Positions 53,744 through 62,503 of a stretch of DNA of 64,000 nt are shown piece by piece. The stretch is from positions 62,001 to 126,000 of the forward strand of contig NZ_JAFEVL010000030.1 of assembly GCF_016901135.1 (NCBI RefSeq), in the 5' to 3' direction. The position numbers and the translations under genes are program-made. The stretch's first letter is position 1, and each line of letters begins with the position of its first letter. Below the pieces are notes generated by a model. It saw only the letters and a list, made by a program, of their open reading frames with translations, was not told the origin of the DNA and did no database searches. Origin of the DNA: Martinezella lusitana. GTDB taxonomy: Bacteria; Pseudomonadota; Alphaproteobacteria; Rhizobiales; Rhizobiaceae.

Positions 53744-54940
53744 TCAGGTGATCACAGTCAGATCCTCCGGCAGAGCAGTCAGCACTTCAGGCGCCCCTTC
53801 CGTCACAAGAAGGGTGTGCCCGACTCCCATGGCAAGGCCGGTATCACTGTCTCCATTCATGACATGGTAGAATAGGGTCATGCCTGGCCTGCATTCGGTG
53901 GGGTTGCCCGAATAAATCATCGGCGGCACATCCATGCTCGTGGGAGCAAAGGTGCAGCCGACCGAATAGCCCGTGGCGCCATAGCGGGCGCGCTTGTAGC
54001 CGCCTTGGTCGAGGCCATCGGCATAGATATCGAAGATCTCGCCAAGCGTCGTTCCGGGACGGGCAACCTCCGTCATCCGGCGCAGGGTTTCCCGACCGAC
54101 GTCGTACATCTTGCGATGTGCGTCGGAAGCCTTGCCGAACAGGATCGTCCATTCTGTTTTCACATTGTAGCGACGGTAAGCAACCGGATATTCGACGAGA
54201 ATCTGATCGTGCTGCTCAATGCGGCGCGGATCAGAAACCCCGCGTCCGTACACGGCGCGCGACCCGGAATTGAACAGCGGCGCATTCGGCGGCATGTCGG
54301 CCCCCTGCCCCAGTATCGATGTCAGATAGACCGCCTTCAGATCGCTATCGAGAATGCCAGGGCGTGCCGCCTCAATGACGGCCGTCAACGATTGGTCGAG
54401 GATCTGGGCCGCCCGCCGCGTATAGGCGATCTCAGCCGGAGATTTGATGAGCCGCAATTTGCGGATGAGATGATCGTCGTTTTCCAGCCGGCACCAGTCC
54501 CCGATCGTCTGCTGAACGCGCCAAAGGTTCCAGCCGGTCAGGCCATGCGTGTTAAGCTCGATCGCAATCCGTTTGCCGGCAAACCCCAATTCTTCAAGGA
54601 TGGCCTTCAGATCAGAGGCCGGATTGGCATCCTCTGCGTCCCACCAGATGCGAATATCCTCGATGATGCTGGTTTGACGTGCCTGCGCGAGATCGGGACG
54701 ACGGGTCAAAAGGATCGGCGGTCGCCCATCCGTCGGAACGACGAGGCATTGGAAGAAGACATAGCCACCTGTGTCGAAACCCGTCAGCCAGTACATGCTC
54801 TCCTGGGCAAAGACCAACATGGCTTCGAACCCGGTCTCAGCAAGTTCCACACGCAGCCGATCCTGCCGCGCAAGATGTTCGCTACGGGGAAACGGCAAGT
54901 TGGGCTCCGCAATCATGACCACAGACATGTCCTTTGCCAT
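53744..54940 (-). CDS. M24 family protein, creatinase-like, first gene of the oligopeptide ABC operon
   Basis: A 398-residue protein, intact paralogue of the interrupted gene at 47351. N-terminal lobe: ETGFEAMLVFAQESMYWLTGF. C-terminal lobe: DQILVEYPVAYRRYNVKTEWTILFG, where the two Asp ligands of metallo-M24 enzymes are replaced (Glu and Lys). It then reads SMDVPPMIYSGNPTECRPGM. It lies 84 bases upstream of the SBP gene; TTGGTATTCGG at 53680-53690 is a partial form of the operator. The start is uncertain because several in-frame ATGs occur within 30 bases. Confidence 0.82.
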   Translation of the reverse strand: MAKDMSVVMIAEPNLPFPRSEHLARQDRLRVELAETGFEAMLVFAQESMYWLTGFDTGGYVFFQCLVVPTDGRPPILLTRRPDLAQARQTSIIEDIRIWWDAEDANPASDLKAILEELGFAGKRIAIELNTHGLTGWNLWRVQQTIGDWCRLENDDHLIRKLRLIKSPAEIAYTRRAAQILDQSLTAVIEAARPGILDSDLKAVYLTSILGQGADMPPNAPLFNSGSRAVYGRGVSDPRRIEQHDQILVEYPVAYRRYNVKTEWTILFGKASDAHRKMYDVGRETLRRMTEVARPGTTLGEIFDIYADGLDQGGYKRARYGATGYSVGCTFAPTSMDVPPMIYSGNPTECRPGMTLFYHVMNGDSDTGLAMGVGHTLLVTEGAPEVLTALPEDLTVIT

Positions 54941-54979
54941 CGCTGCCCAAAGGCGGCTGTTGCATCACCCTATTGTTTG

Positions 54980-54988
54980 GTATACCAC
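54980..54988. promoter_or_regulatory. GntR/FCD-type operator GGTATACCA between M24 and GntR genes
   Basis: TTTGGTATACCACTC lies in the divergent interval between the M24 gene (starting 54940, minus) and the FCD-type regulator (starting 55141, plus). It has the same 9-base core as the site at 38465-38473. Confidence 0.6.
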
Positions 54989-55140
54989 TCGTCAACCATT
55001 GGAATACATATTTTCAAAATCAGCGAAATCAGGCCCGCGAACCGGACTCCGGCACCACCGGCACATGGATGACAAGAGGCAGCTCATGTGGCACCAGACA
55101 AAAGACCAACGCCGCGTGTAGACGGGAGGAAATAACAAGA

Positions 55141-55800
55141 ATGCTAATGGAAACGGACAAGCGGCTTGCGCTGCAAGCCTACGAGCAGATCCTCAATCTG
55201 ATCATGTCGGGCATGACACCACCGGGAACGATGATCACGGAGCGTCGCCTTGCCGAGACCCTCAACATGTCTCGCACGCCAATTCGCGATGCACTTCTCA
55301 TGCTCGAAGGTGAAGGCCTGCTCATCCGTCAAGGCAGCCGTGGGCTTCAGGTCAAGCAGATGCGTATCGAAGACTACATGGATGCGTTGCAGATCCGCCT
55401 GTTGCTGGAGCCGGAAGCAGCGCGTCTTGCCGCCGGAAACATGCCCGTCGAATTGCTCGACAGCCTCGGCGAAACGCTGCAAATGCTGGTGGAAGATGGC
55501 CGCTTGGGGCAAAGCAAACCGGACAGAAGCGCAGTTCGCGATGTCGACGATCGGCTGCATGGCGGCATAGGAGATGCAGCCGGCAATCCTCAACTTGCGC
55601 AGATCATCCGCACATTGCGGCGACAGACGCAGATATTCGACCTCAGGAGCGTGCCGGAACGCTTCGAAGCGACCTGCCAGGAGCATTTGGACATCATCGG
55701 GGCCTTGCGTGATGGCCGGGGAGAAGAGGCCGCGCAAGCCATGCGGCAGCACCTTGGGCACGTGAAAGACAGCATTATCAAGAGATTGACCCGCACATGA
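55141..55800 (+). CDS. GntR-family regulator, FCD type (divergent from oligopeptide operon)
   Basis: A 219-residue protein. HTH: ITERRLAETLNMSRTPIRDALL with a wing LLIRQGSRGLQVKQM. FCD domain: LQIRLLLEPEAARLAAGNMP, VDDRLHGGIGDAAGNP and CQEHLDIIGALRDG. GGGAGG lies about 11 bases before the ATG. It overlaps the M20 gene by ATGA and starts a six-gene plus-strand operon. Confidence 0.9.
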   Translation: MLMETDKRLALQAYEQILNLIMSGMTPPGTMITERRLAETLNMSRTPIRDALLMLEGEGLLIRQGSRGLQVKQMRIEDYMDALQIRLLLEPEAARLAAGNMPVELLDSLGETLQMLVEDGRLGQSKPDRSAVRDVDDRLHGGIGDAAGNPQLAQIIRTLRRQTQIFDLRSVPERFEATCQEHLDIIGALRDGRGEEAAQAMRQHLGHVKDSIIKRLTRT

Positions 55801-57137
55801 GCATTCGGTCGCATGGCGACGCCCATCAATATCCTGATACCGATATCCGGGCGCCGGTCGATATCGGCCTGGCCGAACGCCTGTTTGATGAGTTGCGGCG
55901 ACGCACGTCGAGAGATCGGGGGATCACGCGCGCATCCTATGGGCTCGGCGAGCAGATCGCCCATGACATGGTGCGGCGCGAAGCAAGAAAACTGGGACTG
56001 GACGTTACCACTGATGCGGCCGGCAACCTCTACATGACAATGAAGGGCCGCGAGGCCGGGCCGGCGATCTTCATCGGCTCTCATCTCGATTCCGTGCCCA
56101 TGGGTGGCAATTTCGACGGAGCGGCCGGCGTATTGCTGGGGCTTTCGGTGCTCTCGGGCTATGTCGGTGCCCGCATCCGCCCAACGCGAGATATCACCGT
56201 CATGGCGATCCGGGCCGAGGAAAGCACCTGGTTCGGCGCATCCTATATCGGCAGCCGCGCAGCCTTCGGGCTGCTGAGCGCCGAGGAGCTGGATCACGTC
56301 AAGCGATCCTCCGATCAGATCCCGCTCGGCGCGGCGATCGATGCAGCCGGCGGTGACACCGCCGCACTTCGCGCCGGCGACGTGTTTCTTGACACCACAA
56401 AAATCGCATTGTTCATCGAGCCGCATATCGAGCAAGGTCCCGTTCTGGTAGAGCGCCGTTTGCCTGTTGGCATTGTTACCGGCATTCGCGGCTCCTTCCG
56501 CTACCGCGAGGCGCGATGTGTCGGAACCTATGCGCATTCGGGCGCAACGCCGCGCGAATATCGACAGGATGCGGTCCGCGCCGCCGCCGCTCTCGTCGTC
56601 GAACTGGACGCCGCCTGGGCACAGCTTTCACGGGAAGGCGCCGATCTCGTCGTCACCTTCGGTCAATTCTCCACCGATCCGGCCGAGGCCGCATTCAGCA
56701 AGATCGCCGGCCATCTCAGCTTTTCGCTGGATGTTCGTAGCGAGGAGCCGCAGACACTTGATCGCATGAAAACGATCGTATCCGGCATAACAGCCAAGAT
56801 CGAAGCTGAGCATGGAGTGCGCTTCGAACTCGGACGTCTCACAGCAAGCACGCCCGCCAGGATGGATAAGGATCTCGTCAACGCATTAAGCGATCTTGCG
56901 CAGAAGCTCGACATAGAAACGCAAACCATGGCATGCGGCGCGGGTCATGACGCAGCCGTCTTCGCCGCCGCCGGCGTTGCAACGGGCATGGTGTTCATCC
57001 GCAACGCCCATGGAAGTCACAATCCCCACGAGCAGATGGAGATGGCCGATTTTGCCGAGGCAGCACGCCTCATCTCGGCCCTATGTCTCGATCTGCCACT
57101 GAAGCTGTTATCGCAAGGGGCGGCGGCAATCGCTTGA
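55797..57137 (+). CDS. M20-family Zn-dependent hydrolase (hydantoinase/carbamoylase type), second copy
   Basis: A 446-residue protein with the same metal pattern as the copy at 41786: GSHLDSVPMGGNFDGAAGV, RAEESTWFGASYIGSRAAF, EPHIEQGPVLVERRLPVG, and near the end CGAGHDAAVFAAAG. It overlaps the GntR gene by ATGA. Two copies in separate operons suggest two related N-carbamoyl or N-acyl substrates. Slightly longer at the N-terminus than the first copy. Confidence 0.9.
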   Translation: MSIRSHGDAHQYPDTDIRAPVDIGLAERLFDELRRRTSRDRGITRASYGLGEQIAHDMVRREARKLGLDVTTDAAGNLYMTMKGREAGPAIFIGSHLDSVPMGGNFDGAAGVLLGLSVLSGYVGARIRPTRDITVMAIRAEESTWFGASYIGSRAAFGLLSAEELDHVKRSSDQIPLGAAIDAAGGDTAALRAGDVFLDTTKIALFIEPHIEQGPVLVERRLPVGIVTGIRGSFRYREARCVGTYAHSGATPREYRQDAVRAAAALVVELDAAWAQLSREGADLVVTFGQFSTDPAEAAFSKIAGHLSFSLDVRSEEPQTLDRMKTIVSGITAKIEAEHGVRFELGRLTASTPARMDKDLVNALSDLAQKLDIETQTMACGAGHDAAVFAAAGVATGMVFIRNAHGSHNPHEQMEMADFAEAARLISALCLDLPLKLLSQGAAAIA

Positions 57138-57236
57138 TGCCGTGTCTTTGCATCAAGATCCAGAAAACCCCGGACATCTTCTGAAACGCGATCTGCACGT
57201 CATCGATACGAAGAGATCGAAAATGAGGAACGAAGC

Positions 57237-57938
57237 ATGGCGGAACGCCTTCTCTATCTCGGCAACGGACGCAAGTTCCAGTCGATTGCCAAACTGGATG
57301 ACCGGTTCGAGACCTGGGGCCTGAAGGTCGACAGATATTGGGCTTATGATGGCCAGTTCCCGGGCTCGCTGAAGGGTTACGACGGCATCTTTCTGTCCGG
57401 CAGCCCGCATGGTGCCTATGAGGACGTGCCCTTCATTCTGCGCGAACATGATCTGATCCGGGAGGCCGCGGAGCTCGCAATTCCGATGCTCGGCATCTGC
57501 TTCGGCAGCCAGATTCTCGCTTCGGCCCTTTGCGGCCGCGATCAGGTCTTCCGCCGGAGCACCTGCGAAATCGGCTACAAGACCCTGCCGTTAACAGCAG
57601 CAGCCGGCGCCGACAGGCTTTGCCAGGACCTGACGGACGAACTCCGCATGTTCGTTTGGCACAATGACGAGGTACGGGCCGATCACCCGGATATGACGAT
57701 CCTTGCTCATTCGGACGACTGCCCCAACCAGATCTGGCGATATCGCGATGCTGAGATCTGGGGCATTCAGGGCCATCCTGAGATAACACGCACGCAGGCC
57801 CCAATCTGGTTTGAGGAAAACCGCGCTCGCATGGAAGCCGATGGTGCCGATATCGAGATCTTGAAGGCCCAGGCCGATGAGGCCGCAGAAGCCAAGACCA
57901 TGCTCACCCGCTTCGCCGAACTGGTTCAGAACGGCTGA
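57237..57938 (+). CDS. Class I glutamine amidotransferase-like protein
   Basis: A 233-residue protein. Nucleophile elbow GICFGSQIL with Cys88, and GIQGHPEI with His180 and Glu182, complete the catalytic triad. The N-terminal part (RLLYLGNGRKFQ then DGIFLSGSP) is typical of stand-alone GATase-1 hydrolases such as those acting on gamma-glutamyl amides. AGGA lies 7 bases upstream of the ATG. With M20, M24 and DapA-like genes in one operon, it may free ammonia or split gamma-glutamyl bonds; this is inference. Confidence 0.85.
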   Translation: MAERLLYLGNGRKFQSIAKLDDRFETWGLKVDRYWAYDGQFPGSLKGYDGIFLSGSPHGAYEDVPFILREHDLIREAAELAIPMLGICFGSQILASALCGRDQVFRRSTCEIGYKTLPLTAAAGADRLCQDLTDELRMFVWHNDEVRADHPDMTILAHSDDCPNQIWRYRDAEIWGIQGHPEITRTQAPIWFEENRARMEADGADIEILKAQADEAAEAKTMLTRFAELVQNG

Positions 57939-57971
57939 GATATGCAACGATCGATACAAGGAAACCCGGCC

Positions 57972-59102
57972 ATGGCGACGCCTGACTATTGGTTTGAACG
58001 AGAGGAATTTCTCGCACGCCTGCATCGCGTCCAACAGGCTCTGCGAGAGAAGGGACTGGACGGCCTGATCGCCTTCCTGCCGGAAACCGTAACCTGGGTC
58101 ACCGGCTATTTCACCCGCGCCTACAGCACGCTTCAGTTCGCCATCATTCCGGCGGAAGGCGCGCCAACCCTGTTCTGCCGTGATGTCGAGGAATATTATC
58201 TCGACGCAACCTGCGTTTTTTCCGACCGGATCATGTGGTCCGACAGCGACGATCGCATGAAGGTCGCGGCCGAGGCAATTGCGAGCCGCATCGGAAGATC
58301 TGCGAGACTTGGTATCGAACTTTCGGCTTGGCCACTCTCAGCCGGTCGCTATGAATATCTGAAATCCGCGCTGCCGCATGTCGAATGGAAAGACGAGAGC
58401 GATCTGACGCCGCGTATGCGGCTCATCAAATCGCCCGCTGAAATCGCCTATCAACGCCGCGCTGCCCGCGCCGCCGAAGCCGGTATGCAGGCTGCAATCG
58501 ACAGTGCCGGTGCAGGCATCAGCGAGCGCGAGATGGCAGCCGAGATCTGCGCGGCAATGATCCGCGCCGGCAGCGATCTGCCGGGTCCGGGCGTCATGTC
58601 CTCCGGTGAACGCGCCTTTCATCTTCATGGCGGATATTCCGACCGTGTGTTGGAACCTGGCGATATCGTCCAGATCGAAACCACACCAAATGTGAGGCAT
58701 TATCACGCGCGTTTCATGCGGCCGATCAGGATTGGCCCGGCTCGGGATGACGATCAGCATGTCGTCGAGCTGTTGACCAGCATTCAAGACGCTGCTCTTC
58801 GCGAGGTGCGGCCGGGTGTTTCGGCAAGCGTGCCCGACGCGATTTATCGTAATGGGGTGTTGTCTGCGGGGCTGCGTGAAACCTATACCAACAAGACCTT
58901 CTATTCAGTTGGTCTTCTGTTGCAGCCGAATGGCGGCGAACCGCTGGAGGCCGCTCCCAGCAGCGCTTGGACATTCGAGCCTGGGCAGACCTTTCATACC
59001 TATGTGCTGGCTCGCGGCTTCGGCATGTCCGAGACGATTGTCATCACAGACAACGGCTATGAGAGGCTCACTAATTTTCCGAGACAGCTATTCGTAAAAT
59101 AG
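57972..59102 (+). CDS. M24 family protein, creatinase-like, fourth intact copy
   Basis: A 376-residue protein from the ATG at 57972, chosen because AAGGAA lies 10 bases upstream and MATPDYWFEREEFLARLHRV matches the family start. C-terminal lobe: GDIVQIETTPNVRHYHARFMRP, with the second Asp replaced by Arg. Late FGMSETIVITDNGYERLTNF fits the family end. It starts 33 bases after the amidotransferase stop. Confidence 0.83.
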   Translation: MATPDYWFEREEFLARLHRVQQALREKGLDGLIAFLPETVTWVTGYFTRAYSTLQFAIIPAEGAPTLFCRDVEEYYLDATCVFSDRIMWSDSDDRMKVAAEAIASRIGRSARLGIELSAWPLSAGRYEYLKSALPHVEWKDESDLTPRMRLIKSPAEIAYQRRAARAAEAGMQAAIDSAGAGISEREMAAEICAAMIRAGSDLPGPGVMSSGERAFHLHGGYSDRVLEPGDIVQIETTPNVRHYHARFMRPIRIGPARDDDQHVVELLTSIQDAALREVRPGVSASVPDAIYRNGVLSAGLRETYTNKTFYSVGLLLQPNGGEPLEAAPSSAWTFEPGQTFHTYVLARGFGMSETIVITDNGYERLTNFPRQLFVK

Positions 59103-59230
59103 GGTTGGACGATGAGCGATCGCCATCGGCTTAGCGCCGAGATCAAACCTTGTCTGCTGCGGCTCCCTGGCACGCACCATCGCCGACCGAGCTCTCTCAT
59201 TCACGTATTCCGCCAGAATTGGAGCAGGAG

Positions 59231-60157
59231 ATGCCGCTAATCACATCCGACACGAAAGGCGTTTTCGTCATCGCCGTCACGCCCTTCGAGGAGAACGGCG
59301 CGATCGATCATGCCAGCATCGATCGCATGATCGACTTCTATTATGACAAGGGTGCCGATGGCCTGACGATCCTCGGTATGATGGGCGAGGCCCCGAAGTT
59401 GACGCAAAATGAGGCGATCGACGTCACCCGACAGGCGCTCCGCTGCTCTGACGGCAAGCCCGTGATCGTCGGCGTTTCCGCTCCCGGCCTTGCCGCCATC
59501 CACGAGTTGACCAAAGCGGTCATGGATATGGGCGCTGCCGGCGTGATGGTTGCACCACCGTCATCACTCAAGACCGACGATCAGATCGTGGCCTATTATC
59601 GAAACGTGGTCGAAACCATTGGCACCGAGGTACCAATGGTGCTGCAGGATTTCCCGCTTTCCACGGGCGTACAGATTGCGTCGAGAACGCTCAGGACGAT
59701 TTTCGAAGCACATCCGAGCATCGTCATGCTGAAGCACGAAGACTGGCCCGGTCTGCAGAAGATCACAGATCTGCGCGATGACGAAGCGAAGGGATGCCGC
59801 CGCGTCTCGATTCTGTGCGGCAATGGCGGCATGTTCCTGACTGAGGAACTGCGCCGCGGCGCCGACGGTGCGATGACCGGCTTTGGCTACCCCGAAATGA
59901 TGGTCGATGTTTACCGTCTCAATGCAGAGGGAAAGCTGGAAGCGGCGCAGGACCTGTTCGATGCCTATCTACCGCTGATGCGCTACGAACAGCAACCGGG
60001 CCTGGGGCTTGCCGTCCGAAAATATGTGCTCGCTAAACGTGGCGCCATCGCCAGTGCTGCCCAGCGCCGGCCCGCCGCCGCCCTCAATGCCGCCTCTGTC
60101 CAGGAAGTGGAACGTCTCATGGCGCGCCAGCAGCACAAGCTTGAGGAACTGAACTGA
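59231..60157 (+). CDS. Dihydrodipicolinate-synthase (DapA) family lyase, atypical
   Basis: A 308-residue TIM-barrel protein. Start at 59231 is chosen for GGAG upstream and MPLITSDTKGVFVIAVTPF. The family GTTGE is GMMGE here, and the Schiff-base Lys is Lys168 (SIVMLKHEDWPG). The catalytic Tyr region reads VLQDFPLSTG, so the usual Tyr of DapA is missing. It is probably a lyase of another oxo-acid or a retro-aldol enzyme. It overlaps the SDR start by one base (TGATG). Confidence 0.83.
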   Translation: MPLITSDTKGVFVIAVTPFEENGAIDHASIDRMIDFYYDKGADGLTILGMMGEAPKLTQNEAIDVTRQALRCSDGKPVIVGVSAPGLAAIHELTKAVMDMGAAGVMVAPPSSLKTDDQIVAYYRNVVETIGTEVPMVLQDFPLSTGVQIASRTLRTIFEAHPSIVMLKHEDWPGLQKITDLRDDEAKGCRRVSILCGNGGMFLTEELRRGADGAMTGFGYPEMMVDVYRLNAEGKLEAAQDLFDAYLPLMRYEQQPGLGLAVRKYVLAKRGAIASAAQRRPAAALNAASVQEVERLMARQQHKLEELN

Positions 60158-60915
60158 TGGATCTGCAGATTTCAGGCAAGAAAGCCTTAGTTCTCGGGGC
60201 AAGCCGCGGTCTTGGCGCTGCGATTGCGCATGGACTGGCAGCAGAGGGCGTCGATGTGCTCGCAGCAGCCCGCACGACGCAAAGCGGCGAAACCTCCCCC
60301 TCCATCACGCGCATGGCGGTCGATCTGACCGATCCCTCCTCGGTCGCGGTGCTCAAGGAACGACTGCGCCTGCAAGGTGGCGTCGATATTCTTGTCAATA
60401 ATTCCGGGGGACCGAAAGCCGGCCCTGCCATCAACCAGCCACGGCAAAGCTGGCTCTCCGCCTTCGATGCCATGGCCGCCTCGATCTTCGAGATCACCGA
60501 CGCAGTTCTGGAAGGAATGATCGCCCGAAAATGGGGCCGGATCATCACCATCGGTTCATCGGGTGTCCAGCAGCCTATTCCGAACCTCGCTTTGTCGAAC
60601 GGCGTCCGGGCCGCTGTTGCCGGCTGGTCGAAGACGCTTGCCGGCGAAGTGGCAGGTCACGGCATCACCGTCAACATGATCTTGCCAGGACGCATCGATA
60701 CCGACCGGGTACGCGAACTCGACCATCTGCAGGCGGAAAAGAACGAGAAGTCTCTCGATGCCGTGCGGGAAGCGTCGCGGAAAACGATTCCCGCAGGTCG
60801 CTACGGCAGACCGGAAGAATTCGCCGCCGTTGCCGTTTTCCTGGCCAGCGAACAGGCGAGCTATGTCACCGGTTCGCAGATCCGCGTCGACGGAGGAATG
60901 ATCAGGGGTCACTAG
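60157..60915 (+). CDS. Short-chain dehydrogenase/reductase lacking the YxxxK motif
   Basis: A 252-residue protein with the Rossmann start KKALVLGASRGLGAAIAHGL and the NNSG region. The substrate-site segment reads SGVQQPIPNLALSNGVR then AAVAGWSKTLA, with no Tyr-xxx-Lys in the usual place, so the catalytic pair is altered. The C-terminal segment VDGGMIRGH is as expected for the fold. Last gene of the plus-strand operon. Confidence 0.83.
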   Translation: MDLQISGKKALVLGASRGLGAAIAHGLAAEGVDVLAAARTTQSGETSPSITRMAVDLTDPSSVAVLKERLRLQGGVDILVNNSGGPKAGPAINQPRQSWLSAFDAMAASIFEITDAVLEGMIARKWGRIITIGSSGVQQPIPNLALSNGVRAAVAGWSKTLAGEVAGHGITVNMILPGRIDTDRVRELDHLQAEKNEKSLDAVREASRKTIPAGRYGRPEEFAAVAVFLASEQASYVTGSQIRVDGGMIRGH

Positions 60916-61026
60916 AATAGAATTTGAAAGGCCCTGTTCCGATCCCCATAGGGTGTCCCTACTTCTCTGTCGGAGGCCGCGATACAATCTGAATGGATTC
61001 CGATCTAGTGAGTTGCAACGAGGTGA

Positions 61027-61049
61027 CCCTTAGGTCCGTACCCTAAGGG
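61027..61049. other. Stem-loop at the end of the permease gene (CCCTTAGG / CCTAAGGG)
   Basis: An 8-base perfect stem with a 7-base loop overlaps the stop codon of the minus-strand permease. No T-run follows, so a terminator is not certain. It lies in the convergent interval after the SDR gene. Confidence 0.4.
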
Positions 61050-61722
61050 CGGCTTCCACCCTGTCGGCGCCGCGTGTCACGGCGTAGGCGATCACCATGT
61101 AGACAACAACGGCGATCAGGAAGGCCTCGAGGTAGTAGAAGTTCAACGCGGCGGTCAACTGCGACTGCGCGAAGATATCGACGACCTCGATGGCGAACCC
61201 AAGGGACAGCGCCTTCATGATGACCATGATCGAGTTCGCGAGATCCGGGATGGCTGCCACGATGACCTGGGGCAACATAACCCGGCGGAATAGCTGGCTC
61301 TTCTTGTAGCCCAACGAGTAGGCCGCATCTGCCTGACCTTTGTCGAATGAATTCAGGGCGCCCTTCACGACTTCCGCCTGGAAAGCGGCGACGCAAAGAG
61401 TTAGGGCGACAACGAGCGTGACCCAGTTCGGCGTCGAGTGACCGTTGTAGTCCACGCCGACCAGCGAGCTCAGGAACTGCAGCGCCGGTGGAAGGCCGTA
61501 GTAGGCGAGAAAGATCACGATGACCATCGGAACGCCCTTGAAGACGACCTTGTACGCGACGACCAGTTCCCGCAGAACGGGAATCCGCCGATACTCCACC
61601 ATCGCAAACAGGCTGCCGACGATCGTGGAGAGGACGAAGATCGCGAGCGCCATGGCGAGCGTCACGGGAACCGCGCCAAGGATGTCCCAGAGATCCGGGA
61701 GAAGGACTTCGGAATCGAACAT
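61030..61722 (-). CDS. Polar amino-acid-type ABC transporter permease (second)
   Basis: A 230-residue permease with the core VAYKVVFKGVPMVIVIFLAY and the docking loop KGQADAAYSLGYKKSQLFRRVMLPQ. It lies 18 bases after the first permease. The pair is typical of polar amino-acid importers with two different permease subunits. Confidence 0.9.
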   Translation of the reverse strand: MFDSEVLLPDLWDILGAVPVTLAMALAIFVLSTIVGSLFAMVEYRRIPVLRELVVAYKVVFKGVPMVIVIFLAYYGLPPALQFLSSLVGVDYNGHSTPNWVTLVVALTLCVAAFQAEVVKGALNSFDKGQADAAYSLGYKKSQLFRRVMLPQVIVAAIPDLANSIMVIMKALSLGFAIEVVDIFAQSQLTAALNFYYLEAFLIAVVVYMVIAYAVTRGADRVEAALRVRT

Positions 61723-61740
61723 GTGAGACCTCCTATTCGA

Positions 61741-62448
61741 TCAGACGCTTGCCATCATGGTGGCTTTGGCGGGCGCGGTGTTGGGCGCGAACTTGGAGTT
61801 TCGCTTCTCGAAGAGCCGAACGACGAGCCATGCCACCAGGCAGAGCAGCGAATAGATCACCGCCAGCACGAGGTAGGTCTCGAACTGATACTGGTTGTAG
61901 TCCCGCTCCATGACCAGATGCGCCGTTGCCATCACGTCAGCGGCGCCGATGTACATGACGAGCGCGACGTTATGGATTAGGTAAATGATGGAGTTGCCGT
62001 AACCCGGCAGGGCGATGTGCACCGCCTGTGGTCCGACGACACGGAGGAGTTTCTGACGAAACGTATATCCGAGACTGTCGGCCGCATCGTGCTGCCCGCG
62101 CTCCACGGCAAGGTAGGCCGGCCGTAGAACCTCGGACAGGTAGCCCCCGTGATAGAGGCTGAGGCCGACCATGGCGGCAACGTTCGGGGATATGAAGTCC
62201 TCGACTTCGAACAGGCCGACCACCAATGGAAGCCCGTAGAAGGCCACGAACAACTGGAGGACGACCGGAACGCTCCGGGCATAGGACACGTAGAGATCGG
62301 CCAGCTGGCTGACCACGGGCACCCTGCGAACCCGGAGCGTCGTTGCGATCAAAGCCAGGCAGAAGCCGACGATCATGGCTGTAAACGTGATCGCGAGCGT
62401 CAGCGGCAATGCCTTGAGCAGCTCGGGGATCATTATGGAAAGGTCCAC
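61741..62448 (-). CDS. Polar amino-acid-type ABC transporter permease (first)
   Basis: A 235-residue permease with GTG start at 62448. VSYARSVPVVLQLFVAFYGLP and the loop RGQHDAADSLGYTFRQKLLRV are the family features. It pairs with the permease at 61030. The C-terminal tail is Ala/Thr-rich and not conserved. Confidence 0.9.
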   Translation of the reverse strand: MDLSIMIPELLKALPLTLAITFTAMIVGFCLALIATTLRVRRVPVVSQLADLYVSYARSVPVVLQLFVAFYGLPLVVGLFEVEDFISPNVAAMVGLSLYHGGYLSEVLRPAYLAVERGQHDAADSLGYTFRQKLLRVVGPQAVHIALPGYGNSIIYLIHNVALVMYIGAADVMATAHLVMERDYNQYQFETYLVLAVIYSLLCLVAWLVVRLFEKRNSKFAPNTAPAKATMMASV

Positions 62449-62503
62449 CTTGGAACACTCCTTCTTGCGATTTCAGCCTTGATCGTCAGTTCGCGGCGAG
62501 GCG

